Below are positions 10,841 through 22,773 of a stretch of DNA of 64,000 nucleotides, piece by piece; position 1 is the stretch's first letter; each line of letters starts with the position of its first letter. Source of the DNA: Auricularia sp. M13 (taxonomy: Eukaryota; Basidiomycota; Agaricomycetes; Auriculariales; Auriculariaceae). A program made the position numbers and the translations under genes. The stretch spans positions 2,294,001-2,358,000 of the forward strand of contig CM073195.1 in NCBI GenBank assembly GCA_037042915.1, read 5' to 3'. The notes below the pieces were generated by a model that ran no database searches, was not told where the DNA came from, and was given only the letters and a program-made list of their open reading frames with translations.

Positions 10841-13461
10841 ATGGAGTACGGCGTGCTCAACGACCGGGTGCACGATATTCTCGGTGCGTCCGTCCTGCCC
10901 GTCCAGCCGTATACGCGTTCAGACTCAACGGGCGCTGCAGACAACATCGCGACGGACACGACAGCATCGCTGCTGGCTGTGCAGAAGCAGCTGAAGAAGA
11001 AGCCGGGGGACCCGGTACTCAAGGTCTGTCTGGCTTATGCAGTATGCATTTCTTTCTCACTGGCTGACCCGTTGTAGACAGTCAAAGCGTACGCGCTGGC
11101 GCACACGAAGGGCAACGCGGAACAGATCAAGCTCGCTCACGGCCTGCTCGACGGCGTCCTCGCGGCCAACCCGTCCGACGACGCCCTGCTCTGCCTCGCG
11201 GCTGATACACTGCGCGCTCTGGGTCGCGGTACGTCTTGCCCAGTCCACATCCATCACGTTTTCCTTGCCCGTCGAGCTCGTCGCTGACGCACGCGCACCC
11301 CACGCAGAATCCAACGTCCCAGGCATATACGAGCGCGCTTTCGCCGCCGCGCCGCACGACCTGGCGCTGGGCCAGTTCGCGTTCGTGCAGCTCGTACGCG
11401 CGGCGCCGCCGGTGGACTGGAAGCGCGCGCAGCACGCCGCGATGCGGCTCTACGTGTGTTGATTGCGACTGTAGACAGACCAGAAGGCAAACTCCTCCTG
11501 GCACACAACCCTACCGCGCAAGACATGCGCCGTCGGCTCGCGCTCCAGGCGGGCGACTGGGCGCGCGCGCTCATCGAAGCTGGGTGCGTTCACCCATTTC
11601 CCTTCTTTCATCGCCCGCGTTCTGACGATGCGTGGGTAGAAATGCCCCCTGGTCGGCCTACGAGACGCACATCACCTGCGCGCTGAACGCCGCCGTCCCT
11701 CCTCCCCTAACTTCGGACAACGTATCTGTATCGCCGTGGTCGACGCCTGATTCGAGTCGGGCGCTGACGCCGGACGAGGGTGAGCGGCGGCAGCGGCTGC
11801 GGAAAGCTGCGCGGGAGGTTGTGGAGGTTTTGTTGTGCGTCGCGGACCGCCAAGATGAAGATGGAGACGAAAGGCGGGCCAACGGCGAGCCCTTCGGACA
11901 AACGCCAGGCCGCGACAGGGAGCCGCTGCTGGCGCTGTTGACGCTCGAGGTGCGCGTGAGGGCGTATGAGTTGGGCGAGGGGATGAGCTGCGTCGGTACG
12001 TCGACCTTGTCCTATGCGTTGTGCGCGCTGGCCTTCGGGCTGTGCTGTTACTACGTGCGCTCCTCCATCGCGCATGCCCTCCGGTATGGTGTTGCGCATT
12101 CCGTGAGCACTGTCGCTGTGGACAGCAGAGCGCTGGCTATGCGATGACCGAGCAGCTCCCCGGCCGCGCGCCGCGCTCGGTCATCGCGTATCCAGCGCTG
12201 CCGTCGCGTCTGGCGCCACGCATGCAGCGCTCTTTGCCATGGCGTAGCCAGCGCTCTGTCGCCGCGTAGCCAGCGCCGTCGTCGCATCTGGCGCGGCGTA
12301 TGCGAGCCCTCTCGTGCATGGCATCATAAACGGCGCTCTGCAGCCACGCAGACCGCGCTCTCTGCCACGCGTCTGCCAGCGCCGTAATACAGCGCCCTCC
12401 GCCATCCCCGTATGCTGCGCCGTGCGTAGTCGCCTCCTACTCGCATATACGGCGCCGTCGTGCGCGCCGATGCTCCACGCGCAGCGCTCTATAGCGCACC
12501 CATTGTCTGCGCGCTCGGTCCTCGACCACACGCTCTATAATACCCTTCCTTCGTTCGTCACTGCTGACACCGCGTTGCCTTCACATATAGATTTCGTGGG
12601 CACTCTGCAGCGCTACATCACGACATTCGCGGGCCACAGCGCGTGCGCGGAGGACGTGCTGCCGTTCTTCGGCGCGCTGTGTGCTGAGGAGCGGGTGCGG
12701 TTGAGGGCGTGGGTGGAGATGTTGCCTTGCGATGTCGTGAGTGCTTAGCCCTTGTCCTTGGAATCGCCCTTCCTTGCGCGGTTCTTCCCGCGCCTTCACT
12801 CCCGTCTGCGTCGCTATCCGCTCCCTTCCTACCCTCCTTCCAGTGGAAAATTGCTCGCAGCATCCTCTTCCCGCTCCATCCATTCGCGCCTGCACTTCCT
12901 GTGTCCTTCTTCAACCTTGACGCTGATGACGGCGCGCAGAAGACGCGCGACGCGCTACGGCGCACGATTAATACGTTTGCTATTCAGCGCGCGCTCGAGG
13001 AGCCGACTTGCGCGTACATCGCGCCGGGCGAGGGAGCCAACCTACCACCGCTGCGAGGCGAGGACCCTGCGCGCGAGCACGACGCGGTCGCGCTCGTGGA
13101 CAAGGAACGACCGGTCGCTCGCGATGAAGCGGCTACGCGCGTCCATCCAGCCGACGACGAACCAGACGTCCGCGCGCGCCAGCAGCAGGCCGTGGACGAC
13201 GCGCTGACGCACGCGCTGGCGTACGCGCGCATGTGGCGGTCCGCCGTGCGCGCGCACTCGGAGGAGGAGGGCAGCGTGCCGGCGTCGTCGCCGAACCCCA
13301 GCTCCATCGGCTCTGCGGTGGCGTCGCCGACGATTGGGGCTATCTTGAGAAGCCCGTCGTTGGCGTCTTCTGCGAGCGGGGGGAGGTTGGCGACCTCGGA
13401 TAGCGGCGGGAAGCTGTCGTCAGCGGGCTCGGATGGCGGGAACAAGGGAGAACAGCAGTGA
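10841..13461 (+). CDS. NAA25: NatB N-terminal acetyltransferase auxiliary subunit (NAA25/Mdm20-like), shortened
   Basis: TPR-type helices match the N-terminal half of NAA25: KKKPGDPVLK, then LAANPSDDALLCLAADTLR, IYERAFAAAPHDLALGQFAF, LALQAGDWARALIEAG and SAYETHITCAL, and later YITTFAGHSACAEDVLPFF. NAA25 anchors the catalytic subunit NAA20 to ribosomes for acetylation of Met-Asp/Glu/Asn/Gln N termini. Splice sites join most blocks in frame, including a 595-nt intron (11,996-12,590) filled with repeats. Two things are odd. About 80-90 residues expected between AMRLY (about 11,455) and the KLLLAHNPT block (about 11,490) are absent with no good intron. The end is a Ser/Gly-rich tail (to GGNKGEQQ) in place of the long TPR C-terminal half of the family. 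It is either a decayed copy or a divergent one. The start at 10,841 is a best guess. Confidence 0.6.
11996..12590 (+). repeat. Degenerate tandem repeats filling an intron of the NAA25-like gene
   Basis: A 595-nt intron runs from G|gtacgt to cacatatag|A and rejoins the reading frame exactly (GMSCV, then DFVGTLQRY). Inside, from about 12,100, are degraded units of about 25-30 bp based on gtagccagcgctctgtcgcc and its variants. Gene introns to the right of 24 kb are about one tenth this length. Confidence 0.6.
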
Positions 13462-15340
13462 GGGAGGAGCCCGGAAAGGGAGGTGCGACGCGTTTTGCTG
13501 TCGGCGCAAGGAAACAGAACTGCAAAAATAAACGACTCAGCCCGTTAGGAGCGTAGTAGTGGCACATGCAAGCGTACTGTGTACTGCGGCTCCGCCGTGG
13601 TGCAAGGGACTCGGTAGCGGGCATTGGCATTCTGCAGCTGCAGCTACGAGCAACGCGACCCGGTTCGGGGCTATCGCCGAGGGCACGCGTTGGCCGTGAC
13701 AACAGTTGACGGACACGTTTGTGAGCGAGGGCGAGCGGGCGGAGCCGGGCAATAGTCGAGGAAGATGAGACACAAACGGAGCTACATGAGCATGTCAGGC
13801 GTGCTAGGTATAGCCCGCTGCTCACCGAGTAATTGCGAGGATCCGAGCATCCTAAGGTGACTGCTTCTCTATTCTAGCCTTGCGGAGTCGATTTAGCGGT
13901 CTCGTAGCAGCGAGTGTTCGCTGAGATGCCTACCTCGAACGCATGTAGCAACTGCACACTGGGTAGTCCGCAAAAGCACTCAAGACGCGCGCAGAGCAGT
14001 AGAGTCCATGGTGCAGCAAGAAAGAGAGGACAGGTGGGCTAGTTAACGAGATACGCGGCTATGAGTGCTCGAGCGACCATGGCAACGCTCGCAGCGCCCT
14101 TGGACGGGACCGTGAGCCGGCGGCGAACCGAATGGCGCGGAGCACGCAGTATCCAGTGGATTCTACAACTGGCCGTTTATTCTGGGCGTGGCAGGCGGCG
14201 GGTTTCAGTTGGCGACCGGCGTTAGCGACGAGAAAGGGAGGCGTTGCGGAGTTGCAAAGCGCGAACCAGGCTTGTCCTGCGCGCCTACCGTCCACAAACG
14301 AGCACCAGCGCTCGACGACGCCGTGCCGTGCCGCATCCCAGTCCCGAAAGTGCAGAACTTTTTGCGGTTTCCTGGCCCTCGAACCCGCCCGTCCAGCGTC
14401 GTCGTCGTCGAATGTCGGCGACCACCTCGAAGACACCCATGACTTCCGCCAACGGTGCGTTTTTCTGTTTTAAGTACCTCTGCTATGTCTTACTATAGCC
14501 TGTAGAGCTGCGCTGAATAAGTTAACGCGGAAATGCGGCCAGCATGAGCCAGCGGGTGACCGTTCGGTCGTTCGACGGCGCTACTGCTCGCCGTCTCGCT
14601 GTACGTCGCCATTTTTTGCTTCATGTTTTACCTGATGCTGATATTTGCGTGTGAACAGCCCGCATCTGCGACTCTTAGAGGCGTAGCACCGTTTCGTTGT
14701 CCTACCGTGCGTCCACCGCCTGGAGATTGATCATTCAAAGGATCTGGAGGCATACGACCCCGCTATACGCGCACACCATGCTCCGTGTATCTCGCCCCCG
14801 CGCATGCGCTCGCAATACCATCCGCGACCCGTTCCCCTTACCGCCAAGACCTCCAACGGCGCCAGAGCAAGAGGTGCAGGGACCTTGTACGCAGGCAAGC
14901 TCGGACAAGACAGAACCTCGTGGAGTCGACATTCCTGTTGGACTTCGCGTCAGTTTCGAACACTAGGCCTGCGCGCCGCCCAGCAAAATATCTACAGGCG
15001 TGGACGCCCGTCGTCCTCTACATTCCGCGCGTCTCCGTGGCGCGCTCAAGCTCTACGCTTTCACAAGGATCGCCAGCGCAGCCAGCGCGCGCGAACTATT
15101 GCCCAACTCGACCACCTGCACGCGATACCGATACACACCGCGCGCGTGGCGGCGTCAAGACGAAGGAGCCCTCGTGGCGTGCAGCGCGGCGCGAACGAGT
15201 GCCTTTATCGCGGCTGCTTCACTCTGGACTCGGCCGTCGCGCGCTTCAAGATGTAACGCCATGAGTCCCGGGACACGTCGCGCGAGTGCAGAAGTCGCTA
15301 AGCGTGAATGAGAGCTGGAGGGAGGGGCGCGTTCGGCAAG
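13462..15340. other. No supported gene
   Basis: GC-rich sequence with short mirrored frames on both strands. Minus frame 14,436-14,059 has a protein-like start (around KVLHFRDWDAARHG) but no domain, start context or splice partners. Nothing firm is seen. Confidence 0.3.
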
Positions 15341-16345
15341 CTACTGCAGCTCGCCCGCCTTTGCACATACGGGGTAGTGCGCTGCGCGTACTATCAATGA
15401 CAGAACATCTTCAATGCGGTCAAGGTACGCTTTGTTCTCATAGGTTTCCTTCATATTGCTCATGCTCGGTGTCCAGGCTCGAGCCAGCAGAAGAGCCCGG
15501 GCGCGTGCCTCATCGCCGGAGTGCGTCAGCGCGCCTGCCAGCTCGCGTACACGAACCACAACCGCCTGCGTCGCAATGCCGTTCACCGTCAACCCCCGCT
15601 GCGCAGAACCACTCTGGGCCGGCCATTCGACCATGCGCAAACAGCGCGACGTCGACCTCGTCCAGTCGCAAGGCCAGTACCGCTACCCGATCGTCGCGCG
15701 CGCGTCGATCTCGGGGCGATGTTGCAGCGCTTGATGGGTACCCACAAGCGCCCGCGCGAGGATGAGGGCGTTCGAGTGGCGCAGGGTCGAGGGGTATCTC
15801 CAGAGCGGCTCACGACGGCCAAGATGGGCAACGTCGACGGGTTGGGCGGCGCAGTGTGCTGAAGACGGCACGGTGGATCAGCGAGCGCGACGAGGGCGAG
15901 GCCGCGCAGACGAGGAGCTTTTCGTGTGCGCGCGAGGTCCAGGATGAGGAGCGTGCGCTTCTAGCTCGGTGGGCGGCGAACGAAGCGCGCTAGTGGGTGG
16001 GCGGCGGTGCCAGGTGCGTTCTGTTGGCCTTTTCGTCAGGTAGAATGCTGACTTGTACTTCACGAGCGTGCGCCTTGGCCCGCGCACGGCTCGACGCGGC
16101 CGCGCGATATTCCTCCTTGGTCGGTGATGAGCTCTCCGGCGAGCGCGAGCGCTACATCGCGCCCATCCGTGGAGGAGACTGCACGACGATGGCTGTGTGT
16201 CAGCGGCGACGGCGCGCCCGTGGCGTGAGTCGTTCTGGGCGACATGGGAGGAAGGAATTAAGGCGTCCCCGGCCCACATGTTGTAAGCCTCGATGCAAAC
16301 GTGCGTTTCCGTTGCCAGTTCCTTTGTCTTGTCCTCTGATGACAT
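15341..16345 (-). other. Scattered coding-like fragments, possible helical-repeat gene relic
   Basis: Minus-strand fragments in different frames look like amphipathic helices: ELAGALTHSGDEARARALLL and YENKAYLDRIEDVLSLIVRA near 15,340-15,560, and ALILARALVGTHQALQHRPE near 15,690-15,780. They resemble TPR-like sequence, but I could not build a single spliced model or name a family. Confidence 0.25.
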
Positions 16346-16689
16346 TGCAGCTGAGCCTAGCCAGTCGTGCGAGGTGCCTGCGACTCAAGAGCACATCCAC
16401 CCGCGTGAAGCTGAGCGGGAGCGCACCCCGAGTCTGTGCTCGTGGGCATCTCGGCGTTGCACGTGTTGTCTGAAGCTGAGCGGGCGGCGGCAGGGCGAGC
16501 TTGTCGGCCGCCGGCGTCGTACTGTGTGTGTGACGCCAGTACATATCCGCGCATCTTGTGCCGAAGTTCGCTGGATGTAAACCTTGTTGAGCAGTCTTTC
16601 TATTCGTAGCACGCTGGAAATTGGATAGAGCTGTCTAGCGGGACAACAAGAAAGCAAGAAAGCGAGGGCTAGCCTGTGTCTAGTTCGTT

Positions 16690-17025
16690 TCACGCAGTCC
16701 ACCCGTCGTCGGGATTCTCCTGGTAGTCTCCCTCTCCTGCAACGTATAGCGGCGCCGTGTAGACGAATGCATCACTTCTGGTAGTGGTGTCCGCCTGTCC
16801 ACTTTGCTCGTGCCGCGGTACCAAGGCTGGCTGCGGCAAAGCCAACGCTGGCTGATGGAATGTGCAAGCTCCTTCAAGCCTAGGATGGGCGAAGGCAGGC
16901 TGATGAGCCTCGTGTTGGAATGCGTTGGCGTACGCGTAAGAGCTGGTCTGAGCGAAGAGAGCCGGAGCGTGAGCTGGACCAAGCACGGGCGCAAGTGGCG
17001 AAGTAGCTGCGCCTGGGAGAATCAT
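16690..17025 (-). CDS. Hypothetical Ala/Pro/Gln-rich protein or C-terminal exon
   Basis: A 111-codon minus frame starting at an ATG and ending in an acidic tail (GEGDYQENPDDGWTA). The low-complexity body followed by a compact acidic end looks like the C terminus of a fungal protein rather than random frame. No upstream exon could be joined and no domain is recognised. Confidence 0.3.
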   Translation of the reverse strand: MILPGAATSPLAPVLGPAHAPALFAQTSSYAYANAFQHEAHQPAFAHPRLEGACTFHQPALALPQPALVPRHEQSGQADTTTRSDAFVYTAPLYVAGEGDYQENPDDGWTA

Positions 17026-17136
17026 CTATTCAAGTTGAACATGATCCAGGGATGCCGAAGCTTTACGCGCCCGGAGAGGCAGCTGTAGAACCCTAAATCT
17101 CCCTTCTAAACTTCTGGAGCCCGTCACTTTTATTTT

Positions 17137-17896
17137 TCACCATCCTGTATGAAAATCAATTCCAATTCGAAGAGGCAGTTCATCAGAGCAGGGCGTCAAC
17201 CCGAAAGCGGACTTAACGCGCGTCGCAACTCCGCTCCGCTTCTTGTCTCCGAACCACGACCACGCCGCTCGCTCCTTCTGCACTGTGCGCGGTGTCACCG
17301 CTCGGTGAACAAGGGCTGTACTATCTTTTAATAAGTTGCTCACGATGAACACTTCCGTTGATTCGGAGACGATGGTAAGTAGCTTTGGTTTTCCGCTCTT
17401 GTCTCTTTCATTCGTTTGCACTATACCATGCAATTCCCCAAAGAACGCGCGGATAGACGATTCGAGACTATATCCCACCATGCAGACCGTTCGCACCATT
17501 GACCGCGCCTTCCTCTGTTTTAGAATCCATGAAATGTCCCTGACTGCGAGTGCAAGGCGACTGGTATATACAGCATCAATGACTACGTCCGCTGCCGCAG
17601 GTGAGCTCTTTTTACTTGATTTCCGTTCCAAGCAGAGTATCCTGACTTCGAATGCAGGCCAGATCAAGCTGCAACGATCCTGGATGCACTCGTCGGCGCT
17701 GCAAGTAGGCATCCAACCGCTCGGTATAAATGCGCAGCTTTGGATTTGCTTGCTGCCATATCATTTTTTGGAACTTGCTGAGTTCGCACCTGCGTGTTGC
17801 AAGGCTGCCTTTGCTTATAAGGCCTTTGATGCAGCCAGTCGCATTCAAGGCACCCAATTCTCGCAGATAACTGATACCTGCGTAACTCGGCGGCAT
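17137..17896 (-). CDS. Hypothetical protein, function unknown
   Basis: Two overlapping minus-strand frames look coding: 17,896-17,612 (with CELSKFQKMIWQQANPKLRI) and 17,712-17,137 (with AWSWFGDKKRSGVATRV and ending DFHTGW). A likely intron inside the second has a branch-like motif and ends in gtacag near 17,330. I could not fix the splice between the two frames, and no domain is recognised. Composition is less GC-extreme than the repeat fields on either side. Confidence 0.3.
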
Positions 17897-17899
17897 GGG

Positions 17900-20800
17900 C
17901 GCCTTGCGCCGGTCGTGCTGGCGTCGAGGCTCCGCCTACTCAGGCTCGCTCTGCGCCCTGAAATGTATACCGACGACCTTTGCTGCACGTTGGACGATGA
18001 CCGGAGTAACCCAGTGGCTCGTTGCGTACCATCTGCGATGGCTTCAACGTTTATCATGGCCCAAAGGCGAGCTGCTTGAGCGCACGCAGTAGCTACTGGT
18101 GTACCGTGTGCTACGCTCGACGTCGCGCCTCGCAAGCGCAAACGGCGGCCATCGCGAATGGGATCAGCATCGCGGACACAGGCAGCACGTCGAATGCCTG
18201 GCGTCGTACTGGTGCGCCGAATTTTGACACGCGCGTGCCTTCGTCTGATGATGATTTCTGGAACTCTAAGCGTGGCCTGACCGCCTGCTACAGGTTCTGC
18301 GTATCCGTCGAGGCTCAGCTCTAAGACAGCTTAAGACAGCTCCGTCGCCGGCTCTCGCTCCCCCTATATTCGAAGCTCCGGCGTCACTTCTGGGCGGCGC
18401 GACGCTCGCTCCGCTTCGCGCGCTCCTCACGGGCCGAAGCTAGCGGACAGAGCGCGACTGACGGTCTCGAGGCGTCGCTCAACCTGCACCTGCGGGTGAC
18501 GTCAATACAATCGCTGCGCCCGGTGTCCAGCAAACCTTGAGCTCTCCAGATTGTCATACCTCGACCGCTATTCCTCGCTAGGATCGCGCTCCGGCGCACG
18601 GCGCCAGGACGCGCTGTCAACGTCCTGCGTTCGCTCCGAATCACTCGAACGGCGCATTCGAACTGCCTGCAGCGGAAGGCGAAGAGCACGCGCGCGTGCC
18701 ACAGATCTCCGCTCGGCCTGTGGTGATCGAGGAGCACATCAGAGGGCCGACTGTCCTGGTCGCGCGCTTCGCAACGTTCGTGGGCCCCCCAGTCGACATT
18801 CCGTCTTATTCATGACGCAAATTGACGCGAGCCTGACTGGCGAGCCAAATCTCTTCTCGCGTACTGTATCTCGCACTAACTGCGCTTTACAGATCATTTT
18901 CCCTGTCTTGGTGCCTTGGCTAAGGCGCCAAGCCCTTGCTCATCGCGCAAAGATCCACGCGGAGCAGGGCAGCTTGCAGTCCACGCTCGCGAGCCTTTCG
19001 ATAACAAACAAGGGCCCGGCGTTCAAGCTTACACACGCCTGTATTGCACGCGGCGCGATCTGGGTCGGTGCGCTCGTCGCTCCATAACTGGTTGCGTGCT
19101 GTGAGCTCGATGCGGATGTTCAGCGCCGCGCGACGAGCGCGTGGGTTAGCAGCGCGTATATTCTCGGCTTTGGGTCTCTTCGTTCGGCAACGCGCTCTCT
19201 GCTCCGGATTCCCACGCAGATCAAGCACTTGTGCGTGTCCTCGCTGTGTCTACGCGCGCGCCTGCGCCTCCATTCGACGGCTCGGGCGCTGGATTCCGGT
19301 CGTGCTGATGACAACCCGCAGGCTTGTATATCCTATGCCACGAAGTGCGCGAGCTGCGCGCTGGTATGCATCGACTGGCGCGTTCCATGAGGTTGGACGC
19401 GGACCTGCGCGCGCTCTTCCCGGTACCGGCTTGCACGGGAGTCCAGCGTCTCTGCGCCCCGAAAGGCCGAGCTCGTCTCGCGCGTCGGCTTCTGCAATCC
19501 GCGTCCCATATCCCGCACATCAGAGCGGTCTTCAGACAAGTGTCTCTCGTGGAGGCTTTGTAGCGGTAGGTGCACACCGCGCAGTTCAGGATCGCTTTGC
19601 TGAGGGTTGACGAACGCGCACCCCGCGCGATGTGCGAGCGCGCGCTGCAACACAACAACAATCGGGGACTGCATTGTCAGTCTTCGACCCCGCGAAGCTG
19701 TCTCATGCAGCCGCTACACCGCGTTTCCGTCGCGCTCCCGGAGGGTTCGCCGTGGCTGACGAGAGGTTTTGGGTTTGTTTTGCTCGCCTCAAACCCTCCA
19801 GCTTGCCCTTGTTCCTTCCTCCTGTTCATATGTCCTCACTACGTTTCCGTCATTCCCCATTTCTAGCGAATGCATGAATGTCTGTTGTGACAGCTGCGGC
19901 CGGAGTTCGGACCGCTGGCCGCTCTGCTTCTTACCACGACCGACGCGCAATGACTGGAGCCGGCTGCTCGACAGCGCGCCTGCTCTGCGCACGTCTACGC
20001 TCTGCGCGCTCGATCTACACCCATTTACGCTCGGGCGCGCGTTGTAGACGGCTCTGGATACCCCGCTGTTGCACAGAAGCGCACAGTTACGCGCGCCAGC
20101 ACGACCGACCCATGCGCAAAGTCTGTCTGCGCAGCGGCTGGTGCATCTGCGCGGCGACTCGTGCGCTCTACCCTCTGGAAAAATTGACGCAGCTGAGCAA
20201 CATCGGCGTCCAGCGCGTCCGCGACTTGCACCAGGACAACAAGCGGCTGTTCGACACGCTTCGGCCATTCACTGAAGCAGGCTTCGATCGCTCAGTTCTG
20301 CATTCACCGCTGGAGCCTGCTGCTCGACTCTACACAGGTCTTCGCGCATGCCCATTTCGTTCTTCAACGCTCGACTCGACTCGACCGTGACGGCTTGCCG
20401 CGGCGCTTCTCGCGACGGACGGAGTCGCTCAATTCGGCTCACGCTGGCGCCGCGCCTCCACCAAAATACGGGCACCAGCACCGAAGTCGTTGCGCGGCGC
20501 GGACGGAAGCTCTGCATGCGAGCAAGCAAGCGCCAGAAACAGGCATTGAGCACGCGAAAGCCCTGCTACGCCCGGTAGCGCATTGGATGACGCGTTCGCG
20601 CCGTGCAGCGCTCGCAGATCCTCGCGCGACCCGCAGGGGCGTTTCCGCTCTGTCCTGCTCGAGGCGCGCGCCGAGCGGAACACATGTCAAGGTGCGTCGG
20701 GTCTCTTTGGGCCTCTTACACCGTGTTGAATGCGCTGCATAGAATATCTGTCCCAATCATCACGGGCTATGCGCGAACGCTCGACTATCCGCACGACCCG

Positions 20801-22753
20801 CGCAGAGAGTGGGATGACCATCGCGGCGCGCTCAGTCCCGTGTCGTGCGCACCGTCGCGGCCTGCCTGGCAAGACTACACCGCGCCGAATCGGCGCAGTT
20901 GGCGATGTCAGCACGGGACGTCGGAGCTGGGTGCTGCCCACGGCCGTCGATGCGCTCAACATCGCGCGATGGATCGACGTGCTGCTGTCGCGAGCCGTCC
21001 GCTGACGCTTCCTATCGCCCTCAGCGCTCGGACACCGGCGCTCGGACACCGGCGCGGGAGCACCATGCTCTGACCGGCGTTGCGCTCCCGTCGCAGAGGA
21101 TGCGCAGCGACGTCCCGCGTTTCACAACAAGCGCGAGCGTATACCACAAGCCGTGACGCATGTCACCGCGCTGTCCGGCGACCGACGGGCGTGCACAAAA
21201 TTCCGGCTAGACGTCGCTGGGCTCTACGCGCTGTCTCGTACGTGCCGCGGCGACGTTGTGCCCGCTCGTATCGCCGCGCCCCTAGCACATTAAGCTGGCT
21301 GCGGGTGCGGAGCGAGCTCTAATATGACTGGATACACCGACAATCGGTGCGCCGCCAGCAGAATTGTGCGGCCTCCCGTGGGTCGCATGGGATGGAACGA
21401 ACTGCGGTATGTACGGTCCTAGTGCGTGTATTTCTGTGGCTCATGCAGGCCGCAGGTCGTCACCGCGCACGCGCGCAGTTCGTGGACTACGGCGCAGTTC
21501 GTATCGCGAGCTGTGCGGTCGCGCCTCTCTTCCGGCGGTTTTATGGTGCGTGTAATTCATGTATGCTTGTAATGTCACTAATACACGATCCAGGCCGTCG
21601 CTGTGCCCGCGCGGAGCTCATGGATTGCGGCGCGGCTGAGTGTGTGCAGTCGCGCTCTGCAACCGTCTGCAGAGGAAGGAGGTGGTGTGCGTCTGGATGT
21701 CCGCAGTGCGTGTGCCGCGCAGCTTCTGGGGCATGTGCTGACAGTAGCGCAGGTGCGAGCGCGAGACTCGTATCAGATGTCTGCATTGTGTGCGCGCGCG
21801 CTCGTACAACCTCCATGCCAGCTGCGAGAACGCCGCGTCGACTCGAGCGAACATGGCGCGGGACGTCGCGCAGATTCGATGCTACACCTTAGAACGAGTC
21901 CCGGATTGCGAGCACCCGTCATGCAGCGAACGCGCGTCGATGAATGGCGGAGACGGCAGCTTGGCAGACATGTGGTGCGTTCATTGTCCATGGCGCGAAG
22001 CGTGTGTTGATAGCAGCGCAGATGCGTGCGCAATGCTCGCCTCGTATGCGTGCTCGTTCGAGGGCGCACTCGTGCAGCTTCCAGGGCTGGCAACTGAGCG
22101 AACTTGAAGCAGGCCCGTCATGCAGCGTCGAGACCGCGGTCGTCAATATGCACGGGTCCCGGCTTGCGGCTGCCCGCCATGCGGATACCGCGCCCGGACG
22201 GATGACCGCGAGAGAAACGCGGCGGACACGCGGTCCACTGCGCTGGGCTTATCGTGCATCCGAGTCAGCACGCTTCCGCGATGCGCTGAGTGTGGCGGCG
22301 AGGAGGGTATCATGCGACGTGCGTGGTGCGTCTGCCTTGTGTCGACAAGCTCGGTCGTTCTGACAGCCTTCTGCAGAGTTGTATCCCGCCGATGACGACG
22401 TCGGCCCGGATGAGTGCGTTGTCTTCGGGCATGGGGATGGGGTATTCATTCCGACGTGTTATGAGCGTGCTCGCCGCTTGATACGCCTCTTCTGGTGCGC
22501 AAGATACGACATGGATGTACTCTGGTCACGGGGTCCGTACGCTGCGCTTGGTGTTAGGGTTGTACATGCTGCGGTCCTGTGTTGCTGTACGGGCCAGGTC
22601 GTCAGTGAGCAACTGCGGCCGACTGCCACACGTGTTATTCCTTCGGTTACGAGTGCGGCAGCGATCCGGGCCACGGTTACCGGATGGGACCGGTGCTCGC
22701 ACTTGATCTCACACCACCACCATCGTTGCTGCCGCTGCCGCCGCTGCCCCTCG
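17900..22753. repeat. Large degenerate GC-rich repeat field
   Basis: Nearly 5 kb of decayed repeats. Examples are the phrase cccgtcatgcagcg at about 21,917 and 22,107 within partly similar units of about 190 bp, and gcgctcggacaccgg twice in tandem near 21,030. A few short protein-like islands exist on the plus strand (for example LTQLSNIGVQRVRDLHQDN near 20,190 and YILCHEVRELRAGMHRLARS near 19,330), but none is part of a model I can support. By analogy with the NAA25-like intron, some of it may be intron of the terminal SNF2 gene. Confidence 0.5.
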
Positions 22754-22772
22754 CATATATATATATATATTA
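22754..22772. repeat. (AT)n microsatellite ending in a possible 3' splice site
   Basis: About nine AT dinucleotides, followed by ttag. The SNF2 frame starts immediately after, so the run may be the end of an intron. Confidence 0.7.
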
Positions 22773-22773
22773 G

